DNA of 64,000 bases from Bifidobacterium felsineum (GTDB lineage: Bacteria; Actinomycetota; Actinomycetes; Actinomycetales; Bifidobacteriaceae). The notes under the pieces are model-generated. The model saw nothing but the letters and a program-made list of their open reading frames with translations, was not told where the DNA came from and made no database searches. The stretch is from assembly GCF_002802915.1 (NCBI RefSeq), contig NZ_PEBJ01000004.1:1-64000 (forward strand), written 5' to 3'. Made by a program: the position numbers and the translations under genes. Shown here in pieces: positions 6,811-15,571 of the stretch (positions are counted from its first letter, which is position 1; each line of letters starts with the position of its first letter).

Positions 6811-9302
6811 ACCGCCATCAGATAGTTGAAACGATTGGCGCGGAATATCATCGCGCGAATATAGAGGAAGACGAGTGGAGTTATGCCAAAGACGCGGGCA
6901 CACTCGGTGATCTCGCTCAAGCGCTTGGTGGGCACAAACCATTACATTTCAAACTCGATCGTCGCTTCATTCTTGAAGACGATACGGGAACCTATGCCGT
7001 TCTTGTCGAGACGAAACAGAACTTCGTAAAAGACGACGAGAACCAATTACGAGCCTACGTCGAAGAAGAATATGCGCTGCATCGTGGAACCAAGGTTATA
7101 GCCATACTTGCGAACACCAATGATGATCGAATTCGCGTCTGGAAATCGGAAGTCGATGACGAACATCTCCTTTCCAACGAAACGGTACTTGATGACATGT
7201 CGCACTATCGGCACCTGTTTTCAATCGAAAGACAAAATAATCGAGAAGAAGTTATGCGTAACACCTACGCTTTGAACGAACTGCTGCACCGAAAAGGCGT
7301 GAAGGAACGCAATCGATCACAATTCGTAGGAACGTGTCTTCTTTATGTCAAAGATGAGGTGTCGAAACGTTGCCACGGTGGCCGAATCACCAAGCAAATG
7401 AATGAGGATCTTTGCAATCGATGGAACCAGTTCTCCGCAAAACAGATGCGCGAGGGAATCAGCGAGGTTCTTGGTAACTTGCTTGATGGGTCAAAAAACA
7501 AGACAAAGAAGATTCAGCTTCTTAATCGAGATGTCCTTGACGACCAACACGTAAGGTCACTATCCATTTCCGATTGGGTAGAGGTTCTGTCGTTTATTCT
7601 CATGCGGATTTACCGTTACATTGACTCTGACTCATCAGAGGGTCAGGATATTCTCAATCTGTTTTTCATTACGTTTAACAAATATGTAGGAAAAGCAGAC
7701 AAGAATCAAGCCTTCACCCCAGACCACATTACTGATTTCATGACGAAGCTCACTGAAGTCACATTTAAGGACGTCGTTCTCGACGAATGTTGCGGCTCGG
7801 GTTCGTTCCTTGTACAGGCGATGGTGACGGAACTTGCCGCAGCACGACGGGGACATACCGACAAGGAATACAAGAAACTTGCCGATGATATTAAACAGAA
7901 GCATATTTTCGGTATCGAGTCTGAAGAAAAAGCCTATGGATTATCTACAACGAACATGCTTATACACGGGGATGGAAACAGCAATGTTGAATTCGGATCA
8001 TGCTTCGACAAAAGACAATTCATTGCCGAAGCCCATCCGACCGTCATCCTCATGAATCCCCCTTACAACGCGCTGCCCAAAGATATCCCCGCTGAGTATA
8101 AGAACGATTGGAACGCGAAGGAGAAAAGCGGCAAGTCCGAACCCACCAAAGGGTTCGTCTTCGTGAAATATCTCTCAGATATCGCCAAAAGAGAAGACTG
8201 GGATGGTGTTCGTCTCGCGGTGTTATTGCCGATGTCAGCCGCAATCGGGACCGGCAAGCGCCTTTCAGGAATGAAGGAAACGCTTCTACATGACAACACC
8301 TTGGAAGCTGTGTTTTCACTCCCCGCGGAGATATTCTATCCGGGTGCCTCAGTGCAGGCATGCTGCATGCTATTTACACTCAACCGTTCCCATTACGATG
8401 CTGAGGGCATTCCCCGCAAGCAGACTTTCTTCGGTTATTACAAGAACGATGGATTCATCAAACGCAAGAACCTCGGACGCGTTGAACAGTTCGACGTCGA
8501 GGGGCATAGCCTATGGAAGAAGATCGAAAAAGAATGGCTCACTCTTTACCGGAATAAGACTGTGAAAATCGGACTTTCGGCTATGAAAAACGTTACTGGA
8601 GCGGATGAATGGCTTGCCGAAGCATATATGGAAACCGATTATTCGACATTAACCGAAGCTGATTTTCGTCATACCATTAACGACTATCTCTCCTATCTTG
8701 TAAAAAGTGGCCATATTTATGAAAATGCTCCAAACTGGGAATGGATGGGGAACTATATTAAGGCTCTTTGCTCCGAATTATCAAACCGCTCTCGTCGTTC
8801 ATCAGTATCTTCTTTGAAAATTGATGATTGGGCCCGATTCAAGGTCAGCGACGTATTCATCATCCGCAACGGAGCCGGTATTACTCAAGATGAAATCGAT
8901 GAACATCCCGGTAGTTTTCCGGCAGTGCAGAGCGGCGAAAACGACAATGGTGTGATGGGACTGATAGATGAATCATATGTTCGTCAATGCGACTATACGT
9001 ATACACAACAACCTTGTTTGACAGTCGCCCGGTCCGGTACGGCTGGGTGTGTCCATTTTTTTGGATCTGGATGTGTAGTCGGAGATAGCGCCAAAATTCT
9101 GCAATTGAAAGAGAGGCAAGGAGAGTATGTATATCTCTTCTTACACACTATCCTTTCGCATCTTCGATATAAATACTCTTATGGGCGCAAAGTCACTGAA
9201 GGCAAATATGGCGATGAGATAATCTGGCTACCTGTCACACACGAAGGACACCCGGATTGGCGCACAATGGAGCAATATATCAAGGCATTATCCGAGCAAT
9301 GA
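6807..9302 (+). CDS. single-chain R-M-S enzyme (type IIG-like)
   Basis: An 831-residue protein combining three parts. Residues about 35-110 resemble the N-terminal nuclease region of type I HsdR or type IIG enzymes, with a PD-(D/E)xK-like D...YAVLVETK (E.K near 65). The middle is an N6-adenine methyltransferase, with SAM motif DECCGSGSF at 326-334 and catalytic NPPY at 417-420. From about residue 670 there is one specificity/target-recognition domain (ARFKVSDVF...GSGCVVGDSAKIL...GRKVTEGKYGDEIIWLPV). It should methylate, and probably cut near, an asymmetric site. The start chosen is the ATG overlapping the RHH stop (ATGA). The frame is open further upstream into transposase remnants, but without a ribosome binding site. 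More AT-rich than the neighbours; transposon cargo. Confidence 0.85.
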   Translation: MNRHQIVETIGAEYHRANIEEDEWSYAKDAGTLGDLAQALGGHKPLHFKLDRRFILEDDTGTYAVLVETKQNFVKDDENQLRAYVEEEYALHRGTKVIAILANTNDDRIRVWKSEVDDEHLLSNETVLDDMSHYRHLFSIERQNNREEVMRNTYALNELLHRKGVKERNRSQFVGTCLLYVKDEVSKRCHGGRITKQMNEDLCNRWNQFSAKQMREGISEVLGNLLDGSKNKTKKIQLLNRDVLDDQHVRSLSISDWVEVLSFILMRIYRYIDSDSSEGQDILNLFFITFNKYVGKADKNQAFTPDHITDFMTKLTEVTFKDVVLDECCGSGSFLVQAMVTELAAARRGHTDKEYKKLADDIKQKHIFGIESEEKAYGLSTTNMLIHGDGNSNVEFGSCFDKRQFIAEAHPTVILMNPPYNALPKDIPAEYKNDWNAKEKSGKSEPTKGFVFVKYLSDIAKREDWDGVRLAVLLPMSAAIGTGKRLSGMKETLLHDNTLEAVFSLPAEIFYPGASVQACCMLFTLNRSHYDAEGIPRKQTFFGYYKNDGFIKRKNLGRVEQFDVEGHSLWKKIEKEWLTLYRNKTVKIGLSAMKNVTGADEWLAEAYMETDYSTLTEADFRHTINDYLSYLVKSGHIYENAPNWEWMGNYIKALCSELSNRSRRSSVSSLKIDDWARFKVSDVFIIRNGAGITQDEIDEHPGSFPAVQSGENDNGVMGLIDESYVRQCDYTYTQQPCLTVARSGTAGCVHFFGSGCVVGDSAKILQLKERQGEYVYLFLHTILSHLRYKYSYGRKVTEGKYGDEIIWLPVTHEGHPDWRTMEQYIKALSEQ

Positions 9303-9306
9303 GCTT

Positions 9307-9357
9307 CATATCAGTTTATGGGCCTTTAATTCTTTCAACAGCCCATAAACTGATATG
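9307..9357 (+). terminator. strong hairpin after RM gene
   Basis: A 17-bp perfect stem (9307-9323 with 9341-9357, containing ATCAGTTTATGGGC) lies five bases after the RM stop codon and just inside the right inverted repeat. It would end the passenger operon and insulate the element from its surroundings. No long T run follows. Confidence 0.65.
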
Positions 9358-9383
9358 GCCATATAAATGGCGAATAGTTGCCC

Positions 9384-9407
9384 TGTCAATTCTGGTTTAA
9401 CAGAGCC
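9384..9407 (-). repeat. right terminal inverted repeat
   Basis: Reads CTGGTTTAACAGAGCC at its outer end, the exact complement of the left end over 16 bases. Confidence 0.9.
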
Positions 9408-9415
9408 AAAAATTA
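9408..9415. repeat. right 8-bp target-site duplication
   Basis: AAAAATTA, identical to 5479-5486. It lies 11 bases beyond the stop codon of the tyrosine phosphatase gene, so the insertion left that gene intact. Confidence 0.9.
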
Positions 9416-9426
9416 AGCGAACAGGC

Positions 9427-10032
9427 TCACACGGTATAAGCGAACTGACGCGTGATTTGGGGACGCACGGGGGCCTCCTCCACGCGGTAATGCTTGCGCA
9501 TACTGGTCAGGATCGTACGCAGCGCCTTGTTCGTCTGCTCAGCGGCAAGACGGAATTTCGCATACTCCTTACCATGCGGATCCTCGATATCATCCGGAGT
9601 GGGAAGCATCGGTCGAATAATGGACGAGGAATCGATTACCGACTGCAATCGTTCCTGGATAGTCAGACCTTTGACCAGACCATTGCGAGCGCAGTACTCG
9701 CACATATTAGCAAAATCATTGAGCAGGAACGTATAACGAACCGCAGTAGGGGCCAGCGTCACAATATCCTTGCGCTGGTCCTTTTCAAAGCACAGAATCA
9801 AATCCGCTGATTTGGCCATCTGCTGCGTAAGCCTGCGGGAGCGGAACCCGCTCGGCTCGATGTTCACACTTCGCATCAACGAGGCGCTGGAGGGGTCCAT
9901 CTGATGCATGGGCAAACCGTGCGTGCCGGCGCTGGAGACCTGGACCGTGGTGCCGGCAAGGTATTTGGTCAGAAGCAGCTCTCCCATGGGGGAACGACAG
10001 ATATTGCCGGTGCAGACGAACATAATATGCAT
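9427..10032 (-). CDS. low-molecular-weight protein tyrosine phosphatase
   Basis: A 201-residue protein beginning MHIMFVCTGNICRS. The catalytic C-x5-R loop is Cys7 to Arg13, and the partner acid lies in IEDPHGKEY near residues 150-158. At about 200 residues it is longer than the usual 150. Such phosphatases (Wzb-like) dephosphorylate tyrosine kinases that control polysaccharide export; no kinase is seen in this window. The gene is divergent from the priming glycosyltransferase and was probably once followed directly by the Wzy-like gene. Met4 is an alternative start. Confidence 0.9.
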   Translation of the reverse strand: MHIMFVCTGNICRSPMGELLLTKYLAGTTVQVSSAGTHGLPMHQMDPSSASLMRSVNIEPSGFRSRRLTQQMAKSADLILCFEKDQRKDIVTLAPTAVRYTFLLNDFANMCEYCARNGLVKGLTIQERLQSVIDSSSIIRPMLPTPDDIEDPHGKEYAKFRLAAEQTNKALRTILTSMRKHYRVEEAPVRPQITRQFAYTV

Positions 10033-10251
10033 GGGGTCAATCTCTCATTCTCTCGACGCCGCTTTGCGGTTTTGGTAATCGCTGTCTAACTGGCCATTCT
10101 ACTCAAAAGTTACGGACGAATGGCGTGCACCCAAATCTAATGAGAAAACTATAGGGGGGAAAGGATTAAGTGATATGGTGTCAGAAGCATCGAATTGTAT
10201 GTTTGGGGTGCGGTTTATCCCCGAGAGAGAAGAGAAGGAAGAGTTCTCGGT

Positions 10252-11961
10252 ATGTCGGAAGGTACGAGCTTAGCGTCACCAAGCTTGGACGAGAACAAGG
10301 GCACGGATACCGTGAACATGTCGCAGGTAAGAATCAGCGCGAGCCGTGCATCAAATGCCCATCATGACCACATTGGTTCTGGAGCCGGCAGCGCCCCTAC
10401 ATTCTTTGACGGCACATATTTCTCTTCCGCACCGGAGGGGAACGTTTCTCCTTCCGATAACGCCGCGCATGTGGTGACGGGATATTCGGTTCCGGCCTGG
10501 CGCTACCTCTATAACGGCACGTTGATTGCACTGGACCTGCTGATGACCATCATCGCCACGTGTCTGGTGTTCCTTCTGAGGCCATCTTCGTATATCTACG
10601 TGCAGAATATCGGTCCGGGCCAATACGGCATGATCAGCTTCCTCGCGTTGGCTTGTGTCTCCTGGGTTATCAGCCTGTATGCAGCACGCAGCTACGAACG
10701 CCACACGATGGGCGAAGGCTACGCCTTGTACGCCAAGCTGCTCAACGCCGCATTCATCGACTTCATCATGCTGTGCACGCTGGGGTATCTCTTCCATCTC
10801 AATGTGCCCCGTTCTCTGAATGTTTTCATTCCTTTGATTTCACTGGTGCTCGTAATTCTGGAACGGTGGCTGATGCGCCGCGCTCTGCATCGCAACCACA
10901 TGAAGGGTGAATTCAACTACCCGACTGTGGTGGTGGGGTCTCCCGAAGGGATTCATAAAACTCTGCAGCAGTTGGATCAGTCTCGCAACCTCGGTTACGC
11001 TCCGATTGCGGTTTGCCCAATCGAATCGGTTGAGAACGAGGAGGATCCGAATCAGCCGCAGCATCTGATTGCGGTGCCGTTCACCCCGCTCAATGATGCC
11101 GAAGCTCGTCTGAAGGTGCTGTCGCTGAATTCCCATCTGCCGCAGACCGCCAAGCGCATGAAGGCGCGTACGGTGCTCGTCACCGATGTGCTTACGCGCG
11201 ACTCGGAAACAATGCGCACACTGTCTTTGGCGGTGGAATCCATGGGCATCGAGCTCGCCATGACCACTTCGGTGGCCGATCTGAGCGGCGCCGATTTGCA
11301 TTTCCGCAATGACCCAAGCATACCAATCGTCACCGCGCAGCTTTCGCAGTACTCCACCATTACCCGCATCCTGAAGCGTCTGTGCGATATCGTGCTTTCC
11401 TCGGTGGCCATCATCCTGAGCTCGCCGATTATGCTGTGGGTGGCTTACAAGGTGAAGCGTGAGGATGGCGGCCCGGTGTTCTATTCGCAAACTCGCGTGG
11501 GCATTTACGGCAAGCCGTTCACCATGTACAAATTCCGTTCCATGCGCACCGACGCCGATAAGATCAAGGCTCAGCTAGCCAAGGAACGCGGCATCGAAGA
11601 CCGGTTCATCTTCAAGCTCAAGGATGATCCGCGTGTGACCAAGATCGGACACTTCATTCGCAAGACCTCGCTGGATGAGTTTCCACAGTTCTTCAATGTG
11701 TTCAAGGGCGATATGAGCTTGGTGGGACCGCGCCCGCCGCTGCCGGAAGAAGTGGCGAAATACAATATGCTGTATTCCACCCGTCTGCTGGTCAAGCCCG
11801 GCATCACCGGCCCATGGCAGATTTCCGGTCGTAGTGATCTTTCGCAGGAGCAGTCGGAATATGCGGATGTCTCGTATATTCAGGATTGGTCGATCACCGG
11901 CGATATCGCGATTCTGTTCAAGACCGTGGGAGCGGTGCTGAAGGGTACTGGATCGTACTAG
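10252..11961 (+). CDS. WbaP-type priming sugar-phosphate transferase
   Basis: A 569-residue membrane protein that starts exopolysaccharide synthesis by moving a sugar 1-phosphate (often galactose or glucose) to undecaprenyl phosphate. About four N-terminal membrane segments and a central NAD-fold-like region precede a fifth segment and the bacterial sugar transferase domain (about residues 375-569), with KRLCDIVLSS, YKFRSM, DEFPQFFNVFKGDMSLVGPRPPL and KPGITGPWQISGRSD all present. The ATG at 10252 is preferred because an AGAAGGAAG site precedes it; an in-frame ATG at 10195 has poorer context. A strong terminator follows at 12003. Confidence 0.9.
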   Translation: MSEGTSLASPSLDENKGTDTVNMSQVRISASRASNAHHDHIGSGAGSAPTFFDGTYFSSAPEGNVSPSDNAAHVVTGYSVPAWRYLYNGTLIALDLLMTIIATCLVFLLRPSSYIYVQNIGPGQYGMISFLALACVSWVISLYAARSYERHTMGEGYALYAKLLNAAFIDFIMLCTLGYLFHLNVPRSLNVFIPLISLVLVILERWLMRRALHRNHMKGEFNYPTVVVGSPEGIHKTLQQLDQSRNLGYAPIAVCPIESVENEEDPNQPQHLIAVPFTPLNDAEARLKVLSLNSHLPQTAKRMKARTVLVTDVLTRDSETMRTLSLAVESMGIELAMTTSVADLSGADLHFRNDPSIPIVTAQLSQYSTITRILKRLCDIVLSSVAIILSSPIMLWVAYKVKREDGGPVFYSQTRVGIYGKPFTMYKFRSMRTDADKIKAQLAKERGIEDRFIFKLKDDPRVTKIGHFIRKTSLDEFPQFFNVFKGDMSLVGPRPPLPEEVAKYNMLYSTRLLVKPGITGPWQISGRSDLSQEQSEYADVSYIQDWSITGDIAILFKTVGAVLKGTGSY

Positions 11962-12002
11962 TCTGCGGCCTGCTATTCAGCAGTTAACAGGGAGAAAGGG
12001 AT

Positions 12003-12035
12003 AGGGGCTTTATGTCGTGTCGGCATAAAGCCCCT
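12003..12035 (+). terminator. terminator after priming transferase
   Basis: A 12-bp perfect stem (AGGGGCTTTATG at 12003-12014 with 12024-12035) and a short T run form a rho-independent terminator. Confidence 0.85.
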
Positions 12036-12110
12036 TTGTGCGTCTGTTCGTCTGTTCATGCTTGGGATGCATTTCGCACCCCATATTGCGCACCGCGCAC
12101 CGCTTCACCT

Positions 12111-12146
12111 GATCCGCATCAATCCGCATCAATCCGCATTAATCGC
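12111..12146 (+). repeat. short direct repeats upstream of MFS gene
   Basis: Consecutive copies of ATCAATCCGC-like 10-base units (GATCCGCATC, AATCCGCATC, AATCCGCATT, AATCGC) lie just before the MFS gene. They may be regulator half-sites or simple slippage; nothing else supports a role. Confidence 0.4.
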
Positions 12147-12175
12147 AGTGAGCTGAAGCCTGGAACAGACGGGGG

Positions 12176-13825
12176 ATGGGAGTAAGCTTTCCTCGGATTG
12201 ATATGCGAATCCATCGATGGATGTATCGGCAACAGAATGGGGTTTGTGTGGCCGGAACTAGCGGAATCAAGAATCGTACCAGTGAACTGCAGCGAGCGTT
12301 GAGCCAAGCGGAATCATATGTAGACGGCAAACTGAGCCGGGCCGCATTCGTATCCATCGCCATTCTTACCTTCATCACTTTCGTCGGCAATTTCGCGCAG
12401 TTGCAGTTGAGTTCGGCGCTGCCGATCATCGTCTCCGAGTTCGGTATTTCGGTGACCACTGGCCAGTGGCTCACCTCCGTGTTCCAGCTGGTGATGGGCG
12501 TTATGGTGCCGCTCACCGCGTTCCTGACCCGTAGATTCTCCACTCGCCAGATCGTGATCACCTCCATGGCGGTGTTCACGCTGGGCTCCGTCATGTCGTG
12601 GTTGGCGCCGAACTTCATCTGGGTGTTGGCCGGGCGTGTGCTCGAGGCGGCCGGCACGGGCGTGATGTGGCCGGTGCTGCAAATCACCGTGTTCTCCATT
12701 TACCCGTTGTCGCGGCGAGGCTTCGCCATGGGCACCGTGGGCATGGCCATGAGCGTGGCTCCGGCCATCGGTCCGGTTTTGGGCGGTTGGCAGACCGATG
12801 CGAACGGCTGGCGATCCATCTTCTTGTCCTTGAGCATTATCGGAGTGCTTTCGTTGCTTGCCGCCGTGTTCTGGCTGCACAATTTCGGCGCGCATGACCC
12901 GTCCGCACGTGCGGACTTCTTCTCCGTGTCGTTGTCGGTGATTGGTTTCGGTGGGCTGATGTTCGGCTTCACCAATTCGGAGGCCTACGGATTTGCGGCT
13001 CCGGTGGTGTGGGGGCCGATGATCGTTGGTCTGATTGGCATCGTGTGGTTTGTGGCGCGTAACCTGCGGCATGCCCGTCGATACCGCGAGGCCAAGGCTG
13101 CGGGCGTGAAGCCGCTCCCCCAGCCGGCGTTGCTTGACCTGCATGTGCTGAAGAACCGCTCATTCACCGTGGGCACCATCACAGCCTCGCTGGCGTTCTT
13201 CGCGTTCAGCTCGATTCTGGTGATTATGCCGCTCTACATTCAGACCGACCGTGGCTACACTGCCACGATGAGCGGCCTGATTATGCTGCCCGGCGCCATC
13301 GGGCAGTGTGTCTCTCAGTTCTTCGGCGGACGGGCGATGGATCGTTTCGGCGCTCGGCCGGTGGCGCTATTCGGCTCCAGTGTGCTCGCGCTAGGCACCA
13401 TTGGCATGTCGCTGATATCCATGGACACGTGGATCTGGTGGGTGTCAATCTGCCAGTTCGTGCGCCAGATCGGCATGGGCTTCCTGCTGATGCCAATCAC
13501 CACATGGTCGCTGAACTGCCTGAACGGACCGGATGAGGTTTCGGCCGGCTCGTCAGTAACCAACACCGCACGCCAGATCGCGGGCGCAGTGGGCGCTCCA
13601 GTACTTGTGATTCTGATGGAGACATTTGCCGCATGGAATCACGCTTCGGGAGCCTCCACTGTCGCCGCCTCGATTTTCGGCATTCAATGGGCATTGCGCA
13701 TTTCCGCCGGCATTTGCTTCGTAATGGTGCTGATGGTGGCATTCGGCGTGCGTGGAGACGGAGCCGGGCACATGCGCGACGCCGTATCGCTCCACGTGCT
13801 GCGTCAGCGGCTGAAGCGCGGCTAG
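12176..13825 (+). CDS. DHA2-type MFS multidrug transporter
   Basis: A 549-residue protein with about 14 membrane segments, the layout of the EmrB/QacA drug:H+ antiporter family. Typical family pieces are SALPIIVSEFGIS near residue 80, QWLTSVFQLVMGVMVPLTAFL, and AGRVLEAAGTGVMWPVLQ followed by APAIGPVLGG. The cytosolic N-terminus is about 55 residues long. The start is uncertain: ATG 12176 has G-rich sequence directly against it, while an in-frame GTG at 12248 would give a more typical length. It probably exports amphipathic compounds, but the substrate is unknown. Transcribed alone. Confidence 0.85.
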   Translation: MGVSFPRIDMRIHRWMYRQQNGVCVAGTSGIKNRTSELQRALSQAESYVDGKLSRAAFVSIAILTFITFVGNFAQLQLSSALPIIVSEFGISVTTGQWLTSVFQLVMGVMVPLTAFLTRRFSTRQIVITSMAVFTLGSVMSWLAPNFIWVLAGRVLEAAGTGVMWPVLQITVFSIYPLSRRGFAMGTVGMAMSVAPAIGPVLGGWQTDANGWRSIFLSLSIIGVLSLLAAVFWLHNFGAHDPSARADFFSVSLSVIGFGGLMFGFTNSEAYGFAAPVVWGPMIVGLIGIVWFVARNLRHARRYREAKAAGVKPLPQPALLDLHVLKNRSFTVGTITASLAFFAFSSILVIMPLYIQTDRGYTATMSGLIMLPGAIGQCVSQFFGGRAMDRFGARPVALFGSSVLALGTIGMSLISMDTWIWWVSICQFVRQIGMGFLLMPITTWSLNCLNGPDEVSAGSSVTNTARQIAGAVGAPVLVILMETFAAWNHASGASTVAASIFGIQWALRISAGICFVMVLMVAFGVRGDGAGHMRDAVSLHVLRQRLKRG

Positions 13826-13846
13826 CAGAACTACTTTTATTTGCTT

Positions 13847-13893
13847 CTCTCCCTCAGTCAGCTTCGCTGACAGCTCCCTCATCAGAGGGAGCC
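13847..13893 (+). repeat. REP-like repeat, copy R1
   Basis: A 47-bp unit starting CTCTCCCTCAGTCAG, with an inner hairpin (GTCAGCTTCGCTGAC) and a second one formed by CTCCCTC and GAGGGAG. It lies between the convergent MFS and Nramp genes. Five more copies occur in this window. Confidence 0.8.
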
Positions 13894-13906
13894 AGTTGTG
13901 CACGGC

Positions 13907-15463
13907 CTACGCCTTGCCGAGGATGGTGAGGACGATGAGGAGCACGTTGAGCGCGATGATCAGGGCAGCCACGACGATGAAGATGGCGTGCTTGATCGGG
14001 CCGTCCACCCACTTGCCCATCAGCTCCTTGTTGTGCGTGTAGCGCATCAGCGGGATGATGGCGAATGGAATGCCCACGGAAAGAATCACCTGACCAATCA
14101 CCAGAGCCTCCGTGGGGTTTGGCGCGAACCACAGCACAATCAAACCTGGCACCAGCGTCACCACGCGGCAGGCCCACATTGGTGCCTTGATGCGCAGCAG
14201 ACCGTGCATGATCTCGGAACCGGCGTACGTGCCCACCGAAGTGGAGCTCAGTGAAGAGGCGAGCAAGCCGATGGAGAAGATCGTGCCGATCACCGGGCCA
14301 AGCACGGAAACAATCGCATGCTGGGCACCTTCAATCGAGTCGGTGCCTTTCATGCCATACAAAGAATTGGCGGCCAGAATCAGTAGGCTCAGATTCACCG
14401 TACCGGCAAGCACCAACGCCCAGAACACGTCAACCTTGGAGCCGTCGAGCAGGCGTTTGACGGAAGGCTTGGTCTGCCCGCCGGCGTAATGATCGTTGAC
14501 CAATGTGGAATGTAGGTAAATCGCGTGGGGCATCACCGTGGCGCCCAGCATGGAAGAAGCCATCAGCACTGAGTCCGTGGTGGTGAAGTGTGGGATCAGG
14601 CCGCCTGCCACGTCAGCGGGATTCGGTGGTGCAATGAACAGGCCGGCGATGAATCCGAACGTAATCACCAGCAGCAGGGCGATTACCATTTTTTCGAATA
14701 AACGGTGGGTTTTGCCGCCTTCGAACAGCAGCAGCACAGTGGAGACCGCGCCAATCACCACGCCGCCGACGAACAGCGGCAGACCGAACAGCAGGTTCAG
14801 CGCGATGGCACCGCCGATCAGCTCAGCCAAATCAGTGGCGATGGCGATGACCTCGGCCTGCATGAAGAACATGAATCGACCGGCATCATGCATGCGTTCG
14901 CCAAGGAGTTCCGGCAAGGACTTGCCAGTCACAATGCCAAGCTTGGCGGACTGATATTGAATGAGCACGCTCATCGCGTTGGCGAGCACTAGCACCCAGA
15001 CCAACAGGTAGCCGTAGCGCGCGCCTGAGGTGACGTTGGCGGCCACATTGCCGGGATCCACATAGGCCACAGCGGCCACGAACGCAGGGCCCAGAATGCC
15101 TGCGAGCGCGTGACCATGATGAGCCACCGTCTTACCGCCACGACCTTGCGCGCGGGCGGCGGCGCGTTCCTTGTCGATTTCCGCATCCCCGCGCTCGATG
15201 CTGGCCGCGGTTTCCGCATCCACGATATTGAGCTCGGGATGCTTGGCGGTGAGTCGCTCCTGTTCGGGGTGGATGGTGCGGCGCTTGTCGATGGTGTGCA
15301 TACGGCCATAACCGCGGCCATGGGTGTTGCTGGCAATGGTGGGGTCGTTCGTACGCGGCATGTGTTGGTTTGTCGCATGCCTATTGCCGGATGCAGGTGA
15401 TGCAGATGATGCAGATGCATTGGCGGAATCCGTGGAATTATTCGTGTTCTCGTTGGCGCTCAT
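13907..15463 (-). CDS. mntH: Nramp-family Mn2+/Fe2+ transporter
   Basis: A 518-residue proton-coupled divalent metal importer. The metal-binding DPGN lies in AYVDPGNVAANVTSGA near residues 130-145, and MPHAIYLHS near 310 is the second metal-site helix. About 11 membrane segments start near residue 118. The long polar N-terminus, rich in Ser, Asn and Thr, is absent from most bacterial MntH proteins, which are about 410-450 residues long; a later start is possible, but no clearly better site is seen. No manganese or iron operator was recognised upstream. Confidence 0.9.
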   Translation of the reverse strand: MSANENTNNSTDSANASASSASPASGNRHATNQHMPRTNDPTIASNTHGRGYGRMHTIDKRRTIHPEQERLTAKHPELNIVDAETAASIERGDAEIDKERAAARAQGRGGKTVAHHGHALAGILGPAFVAAVAYVDPGNVAANVTSGARYGYLLVWVLVLANAMSVLIQYQSAKLGIVTGKSLPELLGERMHDAGRFMFFMQAEVIAIATDLAELIGGAIALNLLFGLPLFVGGVVIGAVSTVLLLFEGGKTHRLFEKMVIALLLVITFGFIAGLFIAPPNPADVAGGLIPHFTTTDSVLMASSMLGATVMPHAIYLHSTLVNDHYAGGQTKPSVKRLLDGSKVDVFWALVLAGTVNLSLLILAANSLYGMKGTDSIEGAQHAIVSVLGPVIGTIFSIGLLASSLSSTSVGTYAGSEIMHGLLRIKAPMWACRVVTLVPGLIVLWFAPNPTEALVIGQVILSVGIPFAIIPLMRYTHNKELMGKWVDGPIKHAIFIVVAALIIALNVLLIVLTILGKA

Positions 15464-15571
15464 GTATTCGTTTGTGCCTCTCTTGTATACCGGCCCCTGT
15501 TATAGCGTCACCATGTTTCTGAGTCAATTAATAAGTCATTCGGATATATCGTCTAGACAGCAGTTCACTGA

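Larger units (their letters stand above)
5487..9407 (+). mobile_element. IS1595-type element carrying RHH and RM genes
   Basis: A 3921-bp element bounded by near-perfect terminal inverted repeats (GGCTCTGTTAAACCAG is identical at both ends; the match extends to about 22 of 24 bases) and flanked by the 8-bp direct repeat AAAAATTA. The left part is a degenerate transposase with an N-terminal zinc ribbon, as in IS1595-like elements. The right part carries two passenger genes, a ribbon-helix-helix protein and a fused restriction-methylation enzyme, followed by a strong terminator. It is inserted between two exopolysaccharide genes. The transposase has at least two frameshifts and a stop codon, so the element can now move only if helped in trans. 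Confidence 0.9.
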
